Positions 55,606 to 63,965 of a stretch of DNA of 64,000 nucleotides are shown piece by piece (the first letter of the stretch is position 1; the number at the start of each line of letters is the position of its first letter). The position numbers and the translations under genes were made by a program. This DNA comes from Taishania sp965247975 (GTDB lineage: Bacteria; Bacteroidota; Bacteroidia; Flavobacteriales_D; Crocinitomicaceae), in NCBI GenBank assembly GCA_965247975.1, contig OZ252050.1:2232001-2296000 (forward strand), given 5' to 3'. Below the pieces are notes generated by a model. It saw only the letters and a program-made list of their open reading frames with translations. It had not been told where the DNA came from and searched no databases.

Positions 55606-55636
55606 AAACCTCCCAATGAACTAACACGGGAGGTTT
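55606..55636 (-). terminator. Strong intrinsic terminator after the DUF4190-like gene
   Basis: AAACCTCCC at 55606-55614 and GGGAGGTTT at 55628-55636 pair perfectly around a 13-base loop. On the minus strand this is followed by TTTTATTTTT. It ends the transcript of the gene at 55655-56050 and separates it from the next operon. Confidence 0.92.
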
Positions 55637-55654
55637 CATCAATTAAATTTCGGC

Positions 55655-56050
55655 TTATTGGTTAAGCTCTTTTTGCCAATCGATATCTTTCAATGCATCT
55701 TGCATTTGATCTTCATAACCGCTAGACATTGCTGCTGCTGCAGAAATACCTAAAACCAATACGATACACCAAACCGTAGAAACGATTCCGATAACCAAAC
55801 CAGCAACAGCTAATCCTTTTTTACCGCCTGATTTTCCTAATTTAGACATTGCCATTGCAGAAAGAACAACACTTACGATAGCTAATACTAACCATAAATA
55901 CATTAACCAAGGACTTCCACCAGCAATTACTGATACAGTAGCCATTGCTGCAATCCAGCTAGACAATACTAAAGTTACTAAAGCAAGAACGAATCCTGCA
56001 ATTCCCATTTGTTTTCCTTGAACCGCAGTTCCATTTTGTGTTTCTGACAT
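55655..56050 (-). CDS. DUF4190-like small membrane protein
   Basis: 131 residues, with hydrophobic segments about 18-43, 48-68 and 80-108; the Gly-rich loop KLGKSGGKKGLAVAGLVIG between the last two is typical of DUF4190-like proteins. The C-terminal tail is acidic (YEDQMQDALKDIDWQKELNQ). Function unknown. It has its own terminator and probably its own promoter upstream. Confidence 0.75.
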   Translation of the reverse strand: MSETQNGTAVQGKQMGIAGFVLALVTLVLSSWIAAMATVSVIAGGSPWLMYLWLVLAIVSVVLSAMAMSKLGKSGGKKGLAVAGLVIGIVSTVWCIVLVLGISAAAAMSSGYEDQMQDALKDIDWQKELNQ

Positions 56051-56213
56051 AATAAAAATATTTTAAGTTATACTTTGCGAATATAGATAAACATTTTTTG
56101 TTTCAAAGCAATTTTATAATTTTCAACGCTTTAATTTATTAACAAAAATTATGTTAATAACGAATTTCATTTTCCGAAATGTCGTACCTTTATGGGTTTA
56201 TATCGATTATCGA

Positions 56214-56831
56214 ATGAGACAATTTTTATACTTTTTAATAATTACAATTGTACTTTTTAGCTGTAAAAAGGAGACTGGTGAGTTTGAAATTAATGGTCTT
56301 TTAGTAGATTCTTCCACTGGAGCAGGCTTAAAATATACTGAAATTGACGTTTACGAAACCTTGGCTGGCTCAACAGATCCTGAGTTCCTTAAAACGATTG
56401 TAACTGATGCAGAAGGTCACTACTCATTGAATCTAAGTCGTGATCGTTTTGATTTTATAACATTAAAGGTGAATAACGATGATTATTTCGAAGTTGAAAA
56501 AATCATATACTTTGGTGATCTTACCTTAAAAGAAGCGAATGTATTTCTGATGGCAACGACTGCTAAATCTTGGGCGAAAATACACCTTATTAGCACAAAC
56601 CCCGGGAACTCAATTAGCATGATAAAAGGAAAAGGCAAAACAGATTGTGCAGAATGCTGTCCAAACGAATATCAATATTTCAATGGTGCTTTCGATACAA
56701 CTTTTTACTGTATCAATGATGGTAATCGAGAATTCAAATACACTTATTTCTTAAATGGCGGTGTTGAAACAGGAGTACTAGAAGGGATTACGCCAGCACT
56801 TGACACCTTGCTACTCGAATTAGAGTTCTAA
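56214..56831 (+). CDS. Putative lipoprotein with carboxypeptidase-regulatory-like domain
   Basis: From the ATG at 56214 the protein begins MRQFLYFLIITIVLFSCKKE, a lipoprotein signal with Cys17; the frame is open further up, but only this start gives the lipobox. Mature residues about 22-120 show a carboxypeptidase-regulatory-like beta-sandwich (FEINGLLVDSSTGAGLKYTE and DAEGHYSLNLSRDRFD). The C-terminal part has CAECCPNEYQYFNG, a Cys cluster that may bind metal or form disulfides. Probably an outer-membrane lipoprotein of unknown role. A MITE-like element follows directly. Confidence 0.77.
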   Translation: MRQFLYFLIITIVLFSCKKETGEFEINGLLVDSSTGAGLKYTEIDVYETLAGSTDPEFLKTIVTDAEGHYSLNLSRDRFDFITLKVNNDDYFEVEKIIYFGDLTLKEANVFLMATTAKSWAKIHLISTNPGNSISMIKGKGKTDCAECCPNEYQYFNGAFDTTFYCINDGNREFKYTYFLNGGVETGVLEGITPALDTLLLELEF

Positions 56832-56837
56832 TAATTT

Positions 56838-56984
56838 TAAGACCGTTGCAAAACTCCTAACTCGTCGTTGCTTCAAAACCGCGACAGCAGCAACGAAGTT
56901 AATTTAATCTCCTCATTTACAGATGTAAACTCCGGGATTAAATTTATTTTGCGCCTCGATTTATAAGTTTTGAAACAGTCTTAG
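56838..56984. mobile_element. MITE-like element with terminal inverted repeats
   Basis: A 147-bp stretch ends in 18-base inverted repeats, TAAGACCGTTGCAAAACT (56838-56855) and AGTTTTGAAACAGTCTTA (56967-56984), matching at 16 of 18 positions. Inside are two further hairpins: CGTTGCT/AGCAACG, and TTTAATCTCC/GGGATTAAA-like arms. There is no coding capacity. The ends resemble those of insertion sequences of the GTTGCAAAAC type. No clear target duplication beyond one or two bases was seen. Confidence 0.65.
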
Positions 56985-57119
56985 TTTGAATTATACCTTT
57001 GGACAAAAATTTCATTTACAAAAAAATTAGAAAGGTATAATTCCTATATGGATTTTATGAAACATTGTATGGTATGCGACAATTAGCCTTTACTCGGCAA
57101 CAGGAAATTATAATCGGTA

Positions 57120-58631
57120 TTATTCGTCTTCCAGTACTTGCCGCAATTTCTGTCTCAATTGACGGTTGTATGTTTCCATCAAATACTTAAAGTAATTATT
57201 CGTACTCTTGGAAATACACTTGGTATAATGTTTCAAGCGATGTTCAATGTGTTCTTGAATCGCTTCCACTAAATCCAATCCATGATAATAGTTCTCTGAT
57301 GCATCACGAATGACTTCAAAGTGGTTTTCCAACGATAAATCAACAGCAATTTTTCCTTTAATTCCTTGATCTAAAGCTTCATAATAAGCATCTTTAATAC
57401 TAAAACTATCCATCTTTTTGGTATCAAGGACATCTGACATTCCTCGAGGAAATTCATATTCCACTTCGAATTCCATGTCTTCCATTTCTGAAAGTCGAGA
57501 TTCCAAAAAGCGATCTGGAAAGCGAAAAGCATCTTGCCAGTTAATATAATCTTGCCAAATTCCAAAGCGACGAACGTTATTTCCTAAATCTATTACTTTA
57601 AATCGGTCTTTGTTAGGCAACTTTCGCGAACCACGACCAATCATTTGATGATACAAGGTTAATGAACGTGTTGCTCTATTGAGAATTATCGTTTGAACTG
57701 TTGGTTCGTCGAATCCAGTTGTCAAAATGCCGACAGAAGATAAAATCGCATCTGGCGTTTCTTTGAACCAGCTTAAAACATCTTTTCTGTCTTTGTCCGA
57801 GAATGTTGAATCTAAATGTCGGATCTTATATCCTCGCTTTTTAAATGTCTCTTCTACTCGAATAGAAGTTTCAATTCCTGAATTAAAAATCAAGGTTTTA
57901 TCTCCTACTGCGACTTCTTCGTATGCAAAAAGCAACTTTTCTTGCATGAAAAAATTTCCGTACACCGAATCAGAACTACTTACTGTAAAATCGCCGTTAG
58001 AACCAATTTTTAATCCATGGAGATTCACATCATACGTGTATGAGTCAGCATCCGCTAAATAACTTTGCTCGATTAACGAAGAAATGCTCTCACCTACCAA
58101 CAATTTATTGTAATTGTCATTGAGAGGAAGAACTTTATTACTACTCAAAGGTGTAGCAGTTACCCCAAGAATATTTCCACCTTCGTAAAATTGAAATATT
58201 TTTCGAAATGAATTGTAATGCGCTTCATCCACGATTACCAGACCAATGTTCTCAATGAAATTTTCATTGTCCTGCAAACGGTTGTTGAGTGTTTCAACCA
58301 TTGCGATAAAACAACTGTATTCAAACTGATCTGGAATTTCTTTTACTTCACTATTGATGATTTTATTGTTTACACCAATGGCATGCAATTGTTTGGATGT
58401 TTGAACAGAAAGCTCAATGCGGTGAGTGAGAATCAACACTTTTTCACCCCATTCGGCGATATATCGCTTAGCGATTTCAGAAAAAATAACCGTTTTACCA
58501 CCACCTGTTGGTAGTTGGTACAACAAGTTAAATTTCTTGCCATTCTTTTTCAGTTCATCAAGTATGCTAACTACTGTGTTTTCCTGAAACGGATATAGTT
58601 TTTTAGCTTGATACAGTTCGGTATCTATCAT
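57120..58631 (-). CDS. DEAD/DEAH box helicase (SF2)
   Basis: 503 residues. Motif I is LYQLPTGGGKTVIFSE (about 38-53), motif II VDEAHYNS, motif III VTATPL, and motif VI MIGRGSRKLP. This is the SSL2/ResIII-like group of SF2 helicases. The C-terminal about 110 residues are helical and unrecognised. Substrate (DNA or RNA) is not certain; some members work in DNA repair or with restriction enzymes, but no methylase or nuclease gene is adjacent. Probably monocistronic. Confidence 0.88.
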   Translation of the reverse strand: MIDTELYQAKKLYPFQENTVVSILDELKKNGKKFNLLYQLPTGGGKTVIFSEIAKRYIAEWGEKVLILTHRIELSVQTSKQLHAIGVNNKIINSEVKEIPDQFEYSCFIAMVETLNNRLQDNENFIENIGLVIVDEAHYNSFRKIFQFYEGGNILGVTATPLSSNKVLPLNDNYNKLLVGESISSLIEQSYLADADSYTYDVNLHGLKIGSNGDFTVSSSDSVYGNFFMQEKLLFAYEEVAVGDKTLIFNSGIETSIRVEETFKKRGYKIRHLDSTFSDKDRKDVLSWFKETPDAILSSVGILTTGFDEPTVQTIILNRATRSLTLYHQMIGRGSRKLPNKDRFKVIDLGNNVRRFGIWQDYINWQDAFRFPDRFLESRLSEMEDMEFEVEYEFPRGMSDVLDTKKMDSFSIKDAYYEALDQGIKGKIAVDLSLENHFEVIRDASENYYHGLDLVEAIQEHIEHRLKHYTKCISKSTNNYFKYLMETYNRQLRQKLRQVLEDE

Positions 58632-58729
58632 TATTTTCTCTCAAAAAAGGGGTGCAAAAATACCGACTTTTATTCGATATATCAAGAAATTATGAATAAT
58701 TAAGTTTTTATGCGTTTGTTCACTTCAAA

Positions 58730-59413
58730 TTATACGATGGATTCACCGTTCGAATTCGTAGTTAACACTTCGCTCATATAATTAAAAAATGGTCGGAGGT
58801 TTAGGAATGTCTCGTTTACCTTCGTCAAAAAATTCGGCTGAAGGACTTCTTCATTGGTAAATTCTTTTTCAAAATAAAATTGCTTTAGTTGAATGAGTTT
58901 TATTCCTGGATTGTCCATGCTAAAACCTTTTGGTGCTGTTTTGAGTCGTTCACCTTTTAAATCGCCGAAAGTCATTGTTTTCTCATCAGAAAGGACTTTT
59001 TGCCAATCTTCAAAATTCATGTCGATGTCTTGTCGGATGCGCAACAAATCTTCATTGTTTGGCGCCCAAAATCCACCAGCAACGCGAGATGTCTCTGGTC
59101 CTATTTGAAAATAATAACCACCTCGAAGATGTGCTGTAGCTCTTCGAAATCCGCCACCAAAATGATTTTTGTAAGGTGCTTTGTCTTTTGAGAATCGCGT
59201 ATCTCGGTAAATCCGCATCAATGCTTTCTTACCCGAAGCCGTTTCAATGTGATCGTGTTTGCGCAATTCTGCTAATAATTCGTCCGTGAAAGACACTAGA
59301 TTTTGGTGCGCTTTTTCATAGATTGATTTATTTTCTGTAAACCATTCGCGATTGTTGTTTTTATTGAGATCTGTTAAAAACTGGAAGGTTGATTTTTCGA
59401 TTTTGGGATGCAT
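58730..59413 (-). CDS. DUF2461 domain-containing protein
   Basis: 227 residues. Family features are TFQFLTDLNKNNNREWFTEN at the N-terminus, RIYRDTRFSKDKAPYKNHFG in the middle, and GGYYFQIGPETSRVAGGFWA. DUF2461 proteins are widespread in bacteria and fungi; function unknown. The ATG at 59413 is chosen; a TTG one codon upstream is also possible. No operon partners are evident. Confidence 0.92.
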   Translation of the reverse strand: MHPKIEKSTFQFLTDLNKNNNREWFTENKSIYEKAHQNLVSFTDELLAELRKHDHIETASGKKALMRIYRDTRFSKDKAPYKNHFGGGFRRATAHLRGGYYFQIGPETSRVAGGFWAPNNEDLLRIRQDIDMNFEDWQKVLSDEKTMTFGDLKGERLKTAPKGFSMDNPGIKLIQLKQFYFEKEFTNEEVLQPNFLTKVNETFLNLRPFFNYMSEVLTTNSNGESIV

Positions 59414-59416
59414 CAA

Positions 59417-60033
59417 AGTTTAATTTTTTTTAAATATAAAGAATTTCATCTTTCGATTGAACAGCTCAAGGATTTTAGAGAAAAACTCGGAGTAATCGTC
59501 ATTTTGAAATGTAACATTGGCTTTACTCAACTTGGTTAGCTAGAAATAGACTTAGACTAAGAATTTTAGTTTGAAATGAAACGTGTCGTCTTCGCTTTCA
59601 TTTCGACCATGATGATTCTTTTCTTTTTTGCTTGATCAAAAAAGAAACACCACGATAGTAGCACCGAAGGTAAAAAAATCAAAAACTTTTAAAGGCAATT
59701 GCACTCCTCACGTCATGCACCGCGAGCTAAGTATCGCTTCACGCTTGTCACTTTTCGTCTTCGCTTGCGCTATGACTGTGAATTTTCTTTTCTTTTTTTT
59801 CTTGATAAAAAAAAGAAACAAAAAAAATCAAGAACTTTTAAAGGCAATTGCACTCCTCACGTCGTGCACCGCGAACTAAGTATCGCTTCACGCTTGTCAC
59901 TTTTCGTCTTCGCTTGCGCTATGACGGTGACGCGATTCCGCATACTTCGTCGCTATTGCTGTTAAAAGTTCGTTATGTGACAAACGAATTATTTTGAAAT
60001 ACCAAAAATCAAGATCGCATTGATTTTCTTGAT
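59417..60033. other. 617-base intergenic region with tandem repeats
   Basis: No gene is supported. It holds two nearly identical 110-base repeats (59672-59781 and 59821-59930) with repeated A- and T-rich borders, and near the right end an inverted repeat AAATCAAG/CTTGATTT at about 60006-60036 that may end transcription. Short open frames inside the repeats are artefacts of the repeat. Confidence 0.75.
59672..59930. repeat. Tandem direct repeat, 149-bp period
   Basis: 59672-59781 and 59821-59930 are 110 bases each and differ at about four positions. Both contain AAAGGCAATTGCACTCCTCA and CTTCGCTTGCGCTATGAC. Between and before them are related linkers of the form TTTTGCTTGATCAAAAAAG (or TTCTTGATAAAAAAAAG). 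A third, partial unit lies before 59672. The unit looks like a dispersed element that was tandemly duplicated. Confidence 0.9.
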
Positions 60034-60633
60034 TTATAAACTTGCAATCGTTCGAAATGTCAAATTAATTCTGGGAGTTTTGACTTTCGTGGTTGGTGGT
60101 AAGCGATGCAGCCAATAACTTTGTGTTGTTCCTGTCATAATCAATAAACTTCCTTTTTCTAGAACAATCGAAACCGTTTGTTTGCTTGTTTTGTGTTTAA
60201 AGGAGAATTTTCGTTCTGCACCAAAACTCAAGGAAGCGATTGCTCCATTCTTTTTCAAATCTTTTTCGCCGTCGCTGTGCCAAGCCATGCCCTCTTCTCC
60301 ACTGTGATAAAGATTTAGCAAACATGAATTGAACGTTTCACCAGATTTATGTTCGACAAGTTCCTTGAGTTCAAGAAGTTCCTTTGACCATGGCAATGCA
60401 GATTTTGTTGTGTTAGAATAAGTGTATTCGAATGGTTTATCGCCGTACCAAGCTACTTTTCGCTTTGTATGAATTAATTTCCCAAAAATAACGGCCTTGT
60501 CGTTTTCCCATTGAATGTCATTCAATAATTTTTCGAAATAAAACTGTGCCTTTTCTAATGAAAGAATTGGTCCAAAATATGTGACTTCTCCATCAAAGGG
60601 CAATAAATTGTTTGATGTATTGAATAAATCCAT
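60034..60633 (-). CDS. AlkB-like Fe(II)/2-oxoglutarate DNA dealkylase
   Basis: 199 residues. The iron ligands are visible as HSD (His119, Asp121) and His176 in QSYWLHRLP; the 2-oxoglutarate-binding Arg is in the motif PRINLTFRTI (Arg188, Arg194). The N-terminal lid region with VTYFGPILSLEKA is like that of the ALKBH2/3-like bacterial group. It repairs methylated bases in DNA by oxidative demethylation. It lies nine bases downstream of the ogt-like gene, so the two form an alkylation-repair operon. Confidence 0.9.
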   Translation of the reverse strand: MDLFNTSNNLLPFDGEVTYFGPILSLEKAQFYFEKLLNDIQWENDKAVIFGKLIHTKRKVAWYGDKPFEYTYSNTTKSALPWSKELLELKELVEHKSGETFNSCLLNLYHSGEEGMAWHSDGEKDLKKNGAIASLSFGAERKFSFKHKTSKQTVSIVLEKGSLLIMTGTTQSYWLHRLPPTTKVKTPRINLTFRTIASL

Positions 60634-60642
60634 GTTTTAATG

Positions 60643-61281
60643 CTAAGATTTAAATATCAATGATCGCTCCCACATCAAAATCTCTTTTTTCCGATCCAAT
60701 CCCCACATGTAACCGCCAAGCGCACCTGATGTTTGAACAACGCGATGACATGGAATTAAATAAGCAATGGGATTTTTGCCGATTGCTGTTCCAACGGCTC
60801 TAGAACCGTTTGGCATTTGAAGCGCTGTTGCTAACTCTCCATAACTTACCGTAGCTCCAAGAGGAATTTTCAAAAGCATTTCCCATACATTTAGTTGGAA
60901 ATCTGTTCCAAGTAAATGAACTTGAATTGGTTTTTGTTTACTCCAATCATTCTCAAAAAAAAGAAGTGCATTTTGTTGAAATTCATCAACTTGCTCAGTA
61001 AAGTTACCGCTTGGAAATCTATTTTTTAATTCTGACAGTGCATCTTTTTCATGATCGAAAAAACCGAGGTAGCAAATACCTAAGGAGGTTGAAGCTAAAA
61101 GTGTATTACCGAATCTTGTAGTTTGAAAACGATAGTTAATCTCCAAGTTCTTGATATCATCTTGATTCATGCGAATAATTTCAACGAACGCAGCATGACT
61201 CATTGATTCATGACCCTTGACCTGAGAATCAGCTCCATCAAATAAGGATGTTTGAGAATGATTGAATTGTTTATTGAACAT
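60643..61281 (-). CDS. Methylated-DNA--protein-cysteine methyltransferase (Ogt/Ada-C type)
   Basis: 212 residues. The active-site motif is IPCHRVV with Cys178, and TSGALGGYMWGLDRKKEIL follows. The helix-turn-helix region is VSYGELATALQMPNGSRAVG. The N-terminal part (about 45-110) has the usual ribonuclease-like domain. It transfers the methyl group from O6-methylguanine to its own Cys. The N-terminal 45 residues are a little longer than a bare Ogt; there is no Ada metal-binding domain. Operon partner: the AlkB-like gene. Confidence 0.93.
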   Translation of the reverse strand: MFNKQFNHSQTSLFDGADSQVKGHESMSHAAFVEIIRMNQDDIKNLEINYRFQTTRFGNTLLASTSLGICYLGFFDHEKDALSELKNRFPSGNFTEQVDEFQQNALLFFENDWSKQKPIQVHLLGTDFQLNVWEMLLKIPLGATVSYGELATALQMPNGSRAVGTAIGKNPIAYLIPCHRVVQTSGALGGYMWGLDRKKEILMWERSLIFKS

Positions 61282-61287
61282 GCATGC

Positions 61288-62273
61288 AAGATAATCAAAT
61301 CAATTGTTTTTCGAATAAAGATTAAAGTTAAGGAATGGCATAATTGCTTGACTATTCCACTTTAATTACCTTTTCCGTTGACCCATCGTCGTATAAATAA
61401 ATCAACAGTGTATTTGACTTAATTGCTGCTTCATTGCCAAGCATATCAATCACTTTTATAAGGGTTCGATTGGGATTTATTTCAAATTCTTCCAATCCAA
61501 CAGGTGGAGTTATTTCAATAAAGATATTATCATACATTAATCCATCTCTATTGTTCTGTATGCCGTCACTGATGAATGTAAACCTCCATTTAAAAACAGT
61601 ACCAGGTTGGATGTCAAGAAAATCACCTAGGTCACCCATGTATATACCATCTTCTTTCCACCCGCCGCTAGTGCCACTAAGAACAGGTGGCGACCCCCAG
61701 TTTAAATATCCTGAATAGGTAGGATCATTTAGTAAGTCAATCCATGATGTTCCATTATCTGGTGAAAATTCAATCATACCAAAATCAGTCAATGTATCTG
61801 AATCAACAAAATAACGGAATTGTAATCCAAAATGAAACCAACCAATTGATGAAGATGGCGCCATAGCAGTGCTTTCAATAGTGAACGAAGAAGTGTCATT
61901 GACAGGGTAAGAGTTTATTGTGTCAGTAATAATGACTTTTGGAACACTCCAAGCGCTATTCAAATTGGGCTTCTGAGGTGTGCCAATTTGCCATATATTA
62001 TTAGGATTAGCATTAAAATCAATGGTTAATATTGGTGTAGCAATGCCGTATTGGTTGCTATTATAACAATTATTTAATTGATCGAAACAAAAATCATATT
62101 GAAATTGACCATTTACATAATTATGGAATAGAATTAAAAGAAGTAGCGCTTTTTTCATTTTGAGTTATTATTAAATTTGCATTTACAGTTGATTTTTGGT
62201 GTTTTTAGACGTTTAACGTTGCAGGAATGAAATTATTAAAGTACTAAGATAATCAAATCAATTGTTTTTCGAA
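61288..62273. repeat. 28-bp exact direct repeats flanking a secreted-protein gene
   Basis: Identical 28-base copies at 61288-61315 and 62246-62273 share ATCAAATCAATTGTTTTTCG as their core. The right copy includes the last seven codons of the GNAT gene; the left copy is a bare duplicate next to the ogt-like gene. Between them is the 61352-62158 gene. The layout suggests insertion at the 3' end of the GNAT gene with duplication of that end. Confidence 0.8.
61352..62158 (-). CDS. Secreted protein with short T9SS-type C-terminal tail
   Basis: 268 residues with a signal peptide (MKKALLLLILFHNYVNGQ). The body (about 20-220) is beta-rich with jelly-roll-like motifs (WFHFGLQFRYFVDSDTLTDF, then KEDGIYMGDLGDFLDIQPGT). 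The C-terminal about 45 residues (NRTLIKVIDMLGNEAAI, ending IYLYDDGSTEKVIKVE) are a compact tail common at the ends of secreted Bacteroidota proteins, probably a type IX sorting-like signal, but the usual NP-x(n)-G core is shortened. Function unknown. The gene is flanked by 28-bp direct repeats that duplicate the GNAT 3' end. Confidence 0.75.
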   Translation of the reverse strand: MKKALLLLILFHNYVNGQFQYDFCFDQLNNCYNSNQYGIATPILTIDFNANPNNIWQIGTPQKPNLNSAWSVPKVIITDTINSYPVNDTSSFTIESTAMAPSSSIGWFHFGLQFRYFVDSDTLTDFGMIEFSPDNGTSWIDLLNDPTYSGYLNWGSPPVLSGTSGGWKEDGIYMGDLGDFLDIQPGTVFKWRFTFISDGIQNNRDGLMYDNIFIEITPPVGLEEFEINPNRTLIKVIDMLGNEAAIKSNTLLIYLYDDGSTEKVIKVE

Positions 62274-62705
62274 GCATCGACTCGTTTCCACCCCAATATA
62301 TTGTCCGTAATTGGGAATCAAACTATATCCAGACTTTTCATAAAGCTTGATTGCTTCAGGCATTTTTATTCCAGTTTCCAAATAGCATTTTTCATAGCCA
62401 AGTTCTTTTGCCCAAGTTTCCAATTCGTGCAATATCATTGATGCAATTCCTTTTCCACGCTTTGTTTCTAGGGTATACATGCGTTTAATTTCAACGGAAG
62501 GTTTATCAAATTCTTTGAATGCGCCACAAGCAACTGGGATTTCATCTTCAAATGCAACAATTGTATTGTTTAAACTGGAAATTCCGTTAAATTGATGGTA
62601 AAAATCATGGTCTGCCCCATCGCGAATTGCTAGATCAGCATCAAGAAGTTTGACGAGGGAAATGAAGTCTGGATGTTCGGAATTGGTTTTTAAGAGTTTG
62701 ATCAT
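62253..62705 (-). CDS. GNAT family N-acetyltransferase
   Basis: 150 residues. The acetyl-CoA motif is KRGKGIASMILHELE (Q/R-x-x-G-x-G/A form), with MYTLETKRGKGI before and LGYEKCYLETG after it. The substrate is unknown. The last codons are part of a 28-bp repeat that recurs at 61288-61315. The gene is the first of the minus-strand group 62.7-60.0 kb. Confidence 0.87.
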   Translation of the reverse strand: MIKLLKTNSEHPDFISLVKLLDADLAIRDGADHDFYHQFNGISSLNNTIVAFEDEIPVACGAFKEFDKPSVEIKRMYTLETKRGKGIASMILHELETWAKELGYEKCYLETGIKMPEAIKLYEKSGYSLIPNYGQYIGVETSRCFEKQLI

Positions 62706-62895
62706 TTTTTAGTTTTGAGCAAAGTAATATGGCTTTTGATATTTATTATAGAATGCACTAAAATAACTATAAATTAATTTCATTCTTGATTGTTGCCAAC
62801 TCAAGCTTCGTTTAGTGAGAAAACGAATCCAACATTTAACCAATATTGGCACTTTAAACTCACAAGAATTTAGCTCAGCTTTCAAACAAATCTGT

Positions 62896-62903
62896 TATTT
62901 TTG
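62896..62903 (+). promoter_or_regulatory. Candidate -7 box for trxB
   Basis: TATTTTTG matches TAnnTTTG and is followed by TGCTCC. It lies about 65 bases before the ATG at 62968. It supports the short start over the open frame reaching back to 62815. A -33 TTG at normal spacing is not clear. Confidence 0.45.
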
Positions 62904-62967
62904 TGCTCCGAATCTCGATCACTTTCGAGTAACATTTTTAAGTACAAACAACTCTTTAATTAATAGA

Positions 62968-63918
62968 ATGAGCAACATAGAAAAAGTAAATTGCTTGATA
63001 ATTGGTTCTGGTCCAGCGGGATATACAGCTGCCATTTACGCGGCACGTGCAGATATGAAACCGGTCATGTACCAAGGAATGCAACCTGGTGGACAATTGA
63101 CAACAACGAATGAAGTTGAGAACTTCCCAGGATATCCTGATGGAGTGACTGGTCCAGAAATGATGGTTCAACTCGAAGCGCAAGCAAAACGCTTTGAAAC
63201 AGATGTACGTTTTGGGTTCATCACGAAAGTTGATTTCTCAGGAGAAGTGCATAAATGCTGGGCTGATGATGGAACTGAAATTCACGCAAGTACGGTTATT
63301 ATTTCAACAGGAGCTTCGGCTAAATACTTAGGTTTGCCAAGTGAACAAAAATATTTGCAATTGGGCGGTGGTGTTTCTGCATGCGCTGTTTGCGATGGAT
63401 TCTTTTACCGTGGACAAGAAACTGTCATTGTTGGAGCGGGAGATTCTGCGTGTGAAGAAGCTCACTATTTGTCAAAATTATGCACGAAAGTGACAATGAT
63501 TGTGCGCAAAGATGAATTTAGAGCATCTAAAATCATGGCAGATCGTGTAAAAAATACGCCAAATATTGAAATCCTATTTAACACGGAAACGGACGAAGTT
63601 TTAGGCGATGGTCAAGGTGTGACAGGAGTTCGTGTGGTAAATAATGTAACGAATGAGAAACACGAAATTCCATGTACAGGATTTTTTGTTGCTATTGGTC
63701 ACAAACCAAACACAGATATTTTTGCAGATTATATCAACCTTGATGAAGTTGGATACGTTAAGTATGAGAAACCAGGAACTTCATTAACGAATGTTCCGGG
63801 AGTTTTTGTAGCTGGAGATGCTGCTGATAAAACCTATCGTCAAGCGATCACCGCTGCGGGTACTGGTTGTATGGCGGCGTTGGATGCTGAAAGATATTTG
63901 GCAGCAAAAGGTCATTAG
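62968..63918 (+). CDS. trxB: Thioredoxin-disulfide reductase
   Basis: 316 residues from the ATG at 62968. FAD motif GSGPAGYTAAIYAAR, redox motif CAVCDGFF (Cys139, Cys142), NADPH motif IVGAGDSACEEAHYL, and C-terminal FAD contact GVFVAGDAADKTYRQAITAA. All are typical of low-molecular-weight thioredoxin reductase. The enzyme reduces thioredoxin with NADPH. Length is normal. A longer frame runs upstream, but it contains a candidate promoter and no conserved residues. Confidence 0.96.
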   Translation: MSNIEKVNCLIIGSGPAGYTAAIYAARADMKPVMYQGMQPGGQLTTTNEVENFPGYPDGVTGPEMMVQLEAQAKRFETDVRFGFITKVDFSGEVHKCWADDGTEIHASTVIISTGASAKYLGLPSEQKYLQLGGGVSACAVCDGFFYRGQETVIVGAGDSACEEAHYLSKLCTKVTMIVRKDEFRASKIMADRVKNTPNIEILFNTETDEVLGDGQGVTGVRVVNNVTNEKHEIPCTGFFVAIGHKPNTDIFADYINLDEVGYVKYEKPGTSLTNVPGVFVAGDAADKTYRQAITAAGTGCMAALDAERYLAAKGH

Positions 63919-63931
63919 AAAATTTAAAAAC

Positions 63932-63965
63932 TGTAGGCTGAGGCTCTCGAAGGCTACATTTTTTT
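63932..63965 (+). terminator. Terminator after trxB
   Basis: TGTAG at 63932-63936 pairs with CTACA at 63954-63958 (with GGC and GCC-type inner contacts), then seven T follow. The inner word GGCTGAGGCTCTCGAAG nearly matches one in the hairpin at 52108-52144. Confidence 0.6.

Noticed and set aside
57120..58631. Restriction subunit of a type I or III system
   Set aside because: The protein has helicase motifs only, without a nuclease domain, and no methylase gene is adjacent.
59628..59965. Two overlapping short frames with repeated peptides
   Set aside because: They are translations of the 149-bp tandem repeat and its A/T linkers; composition is not protein-like.
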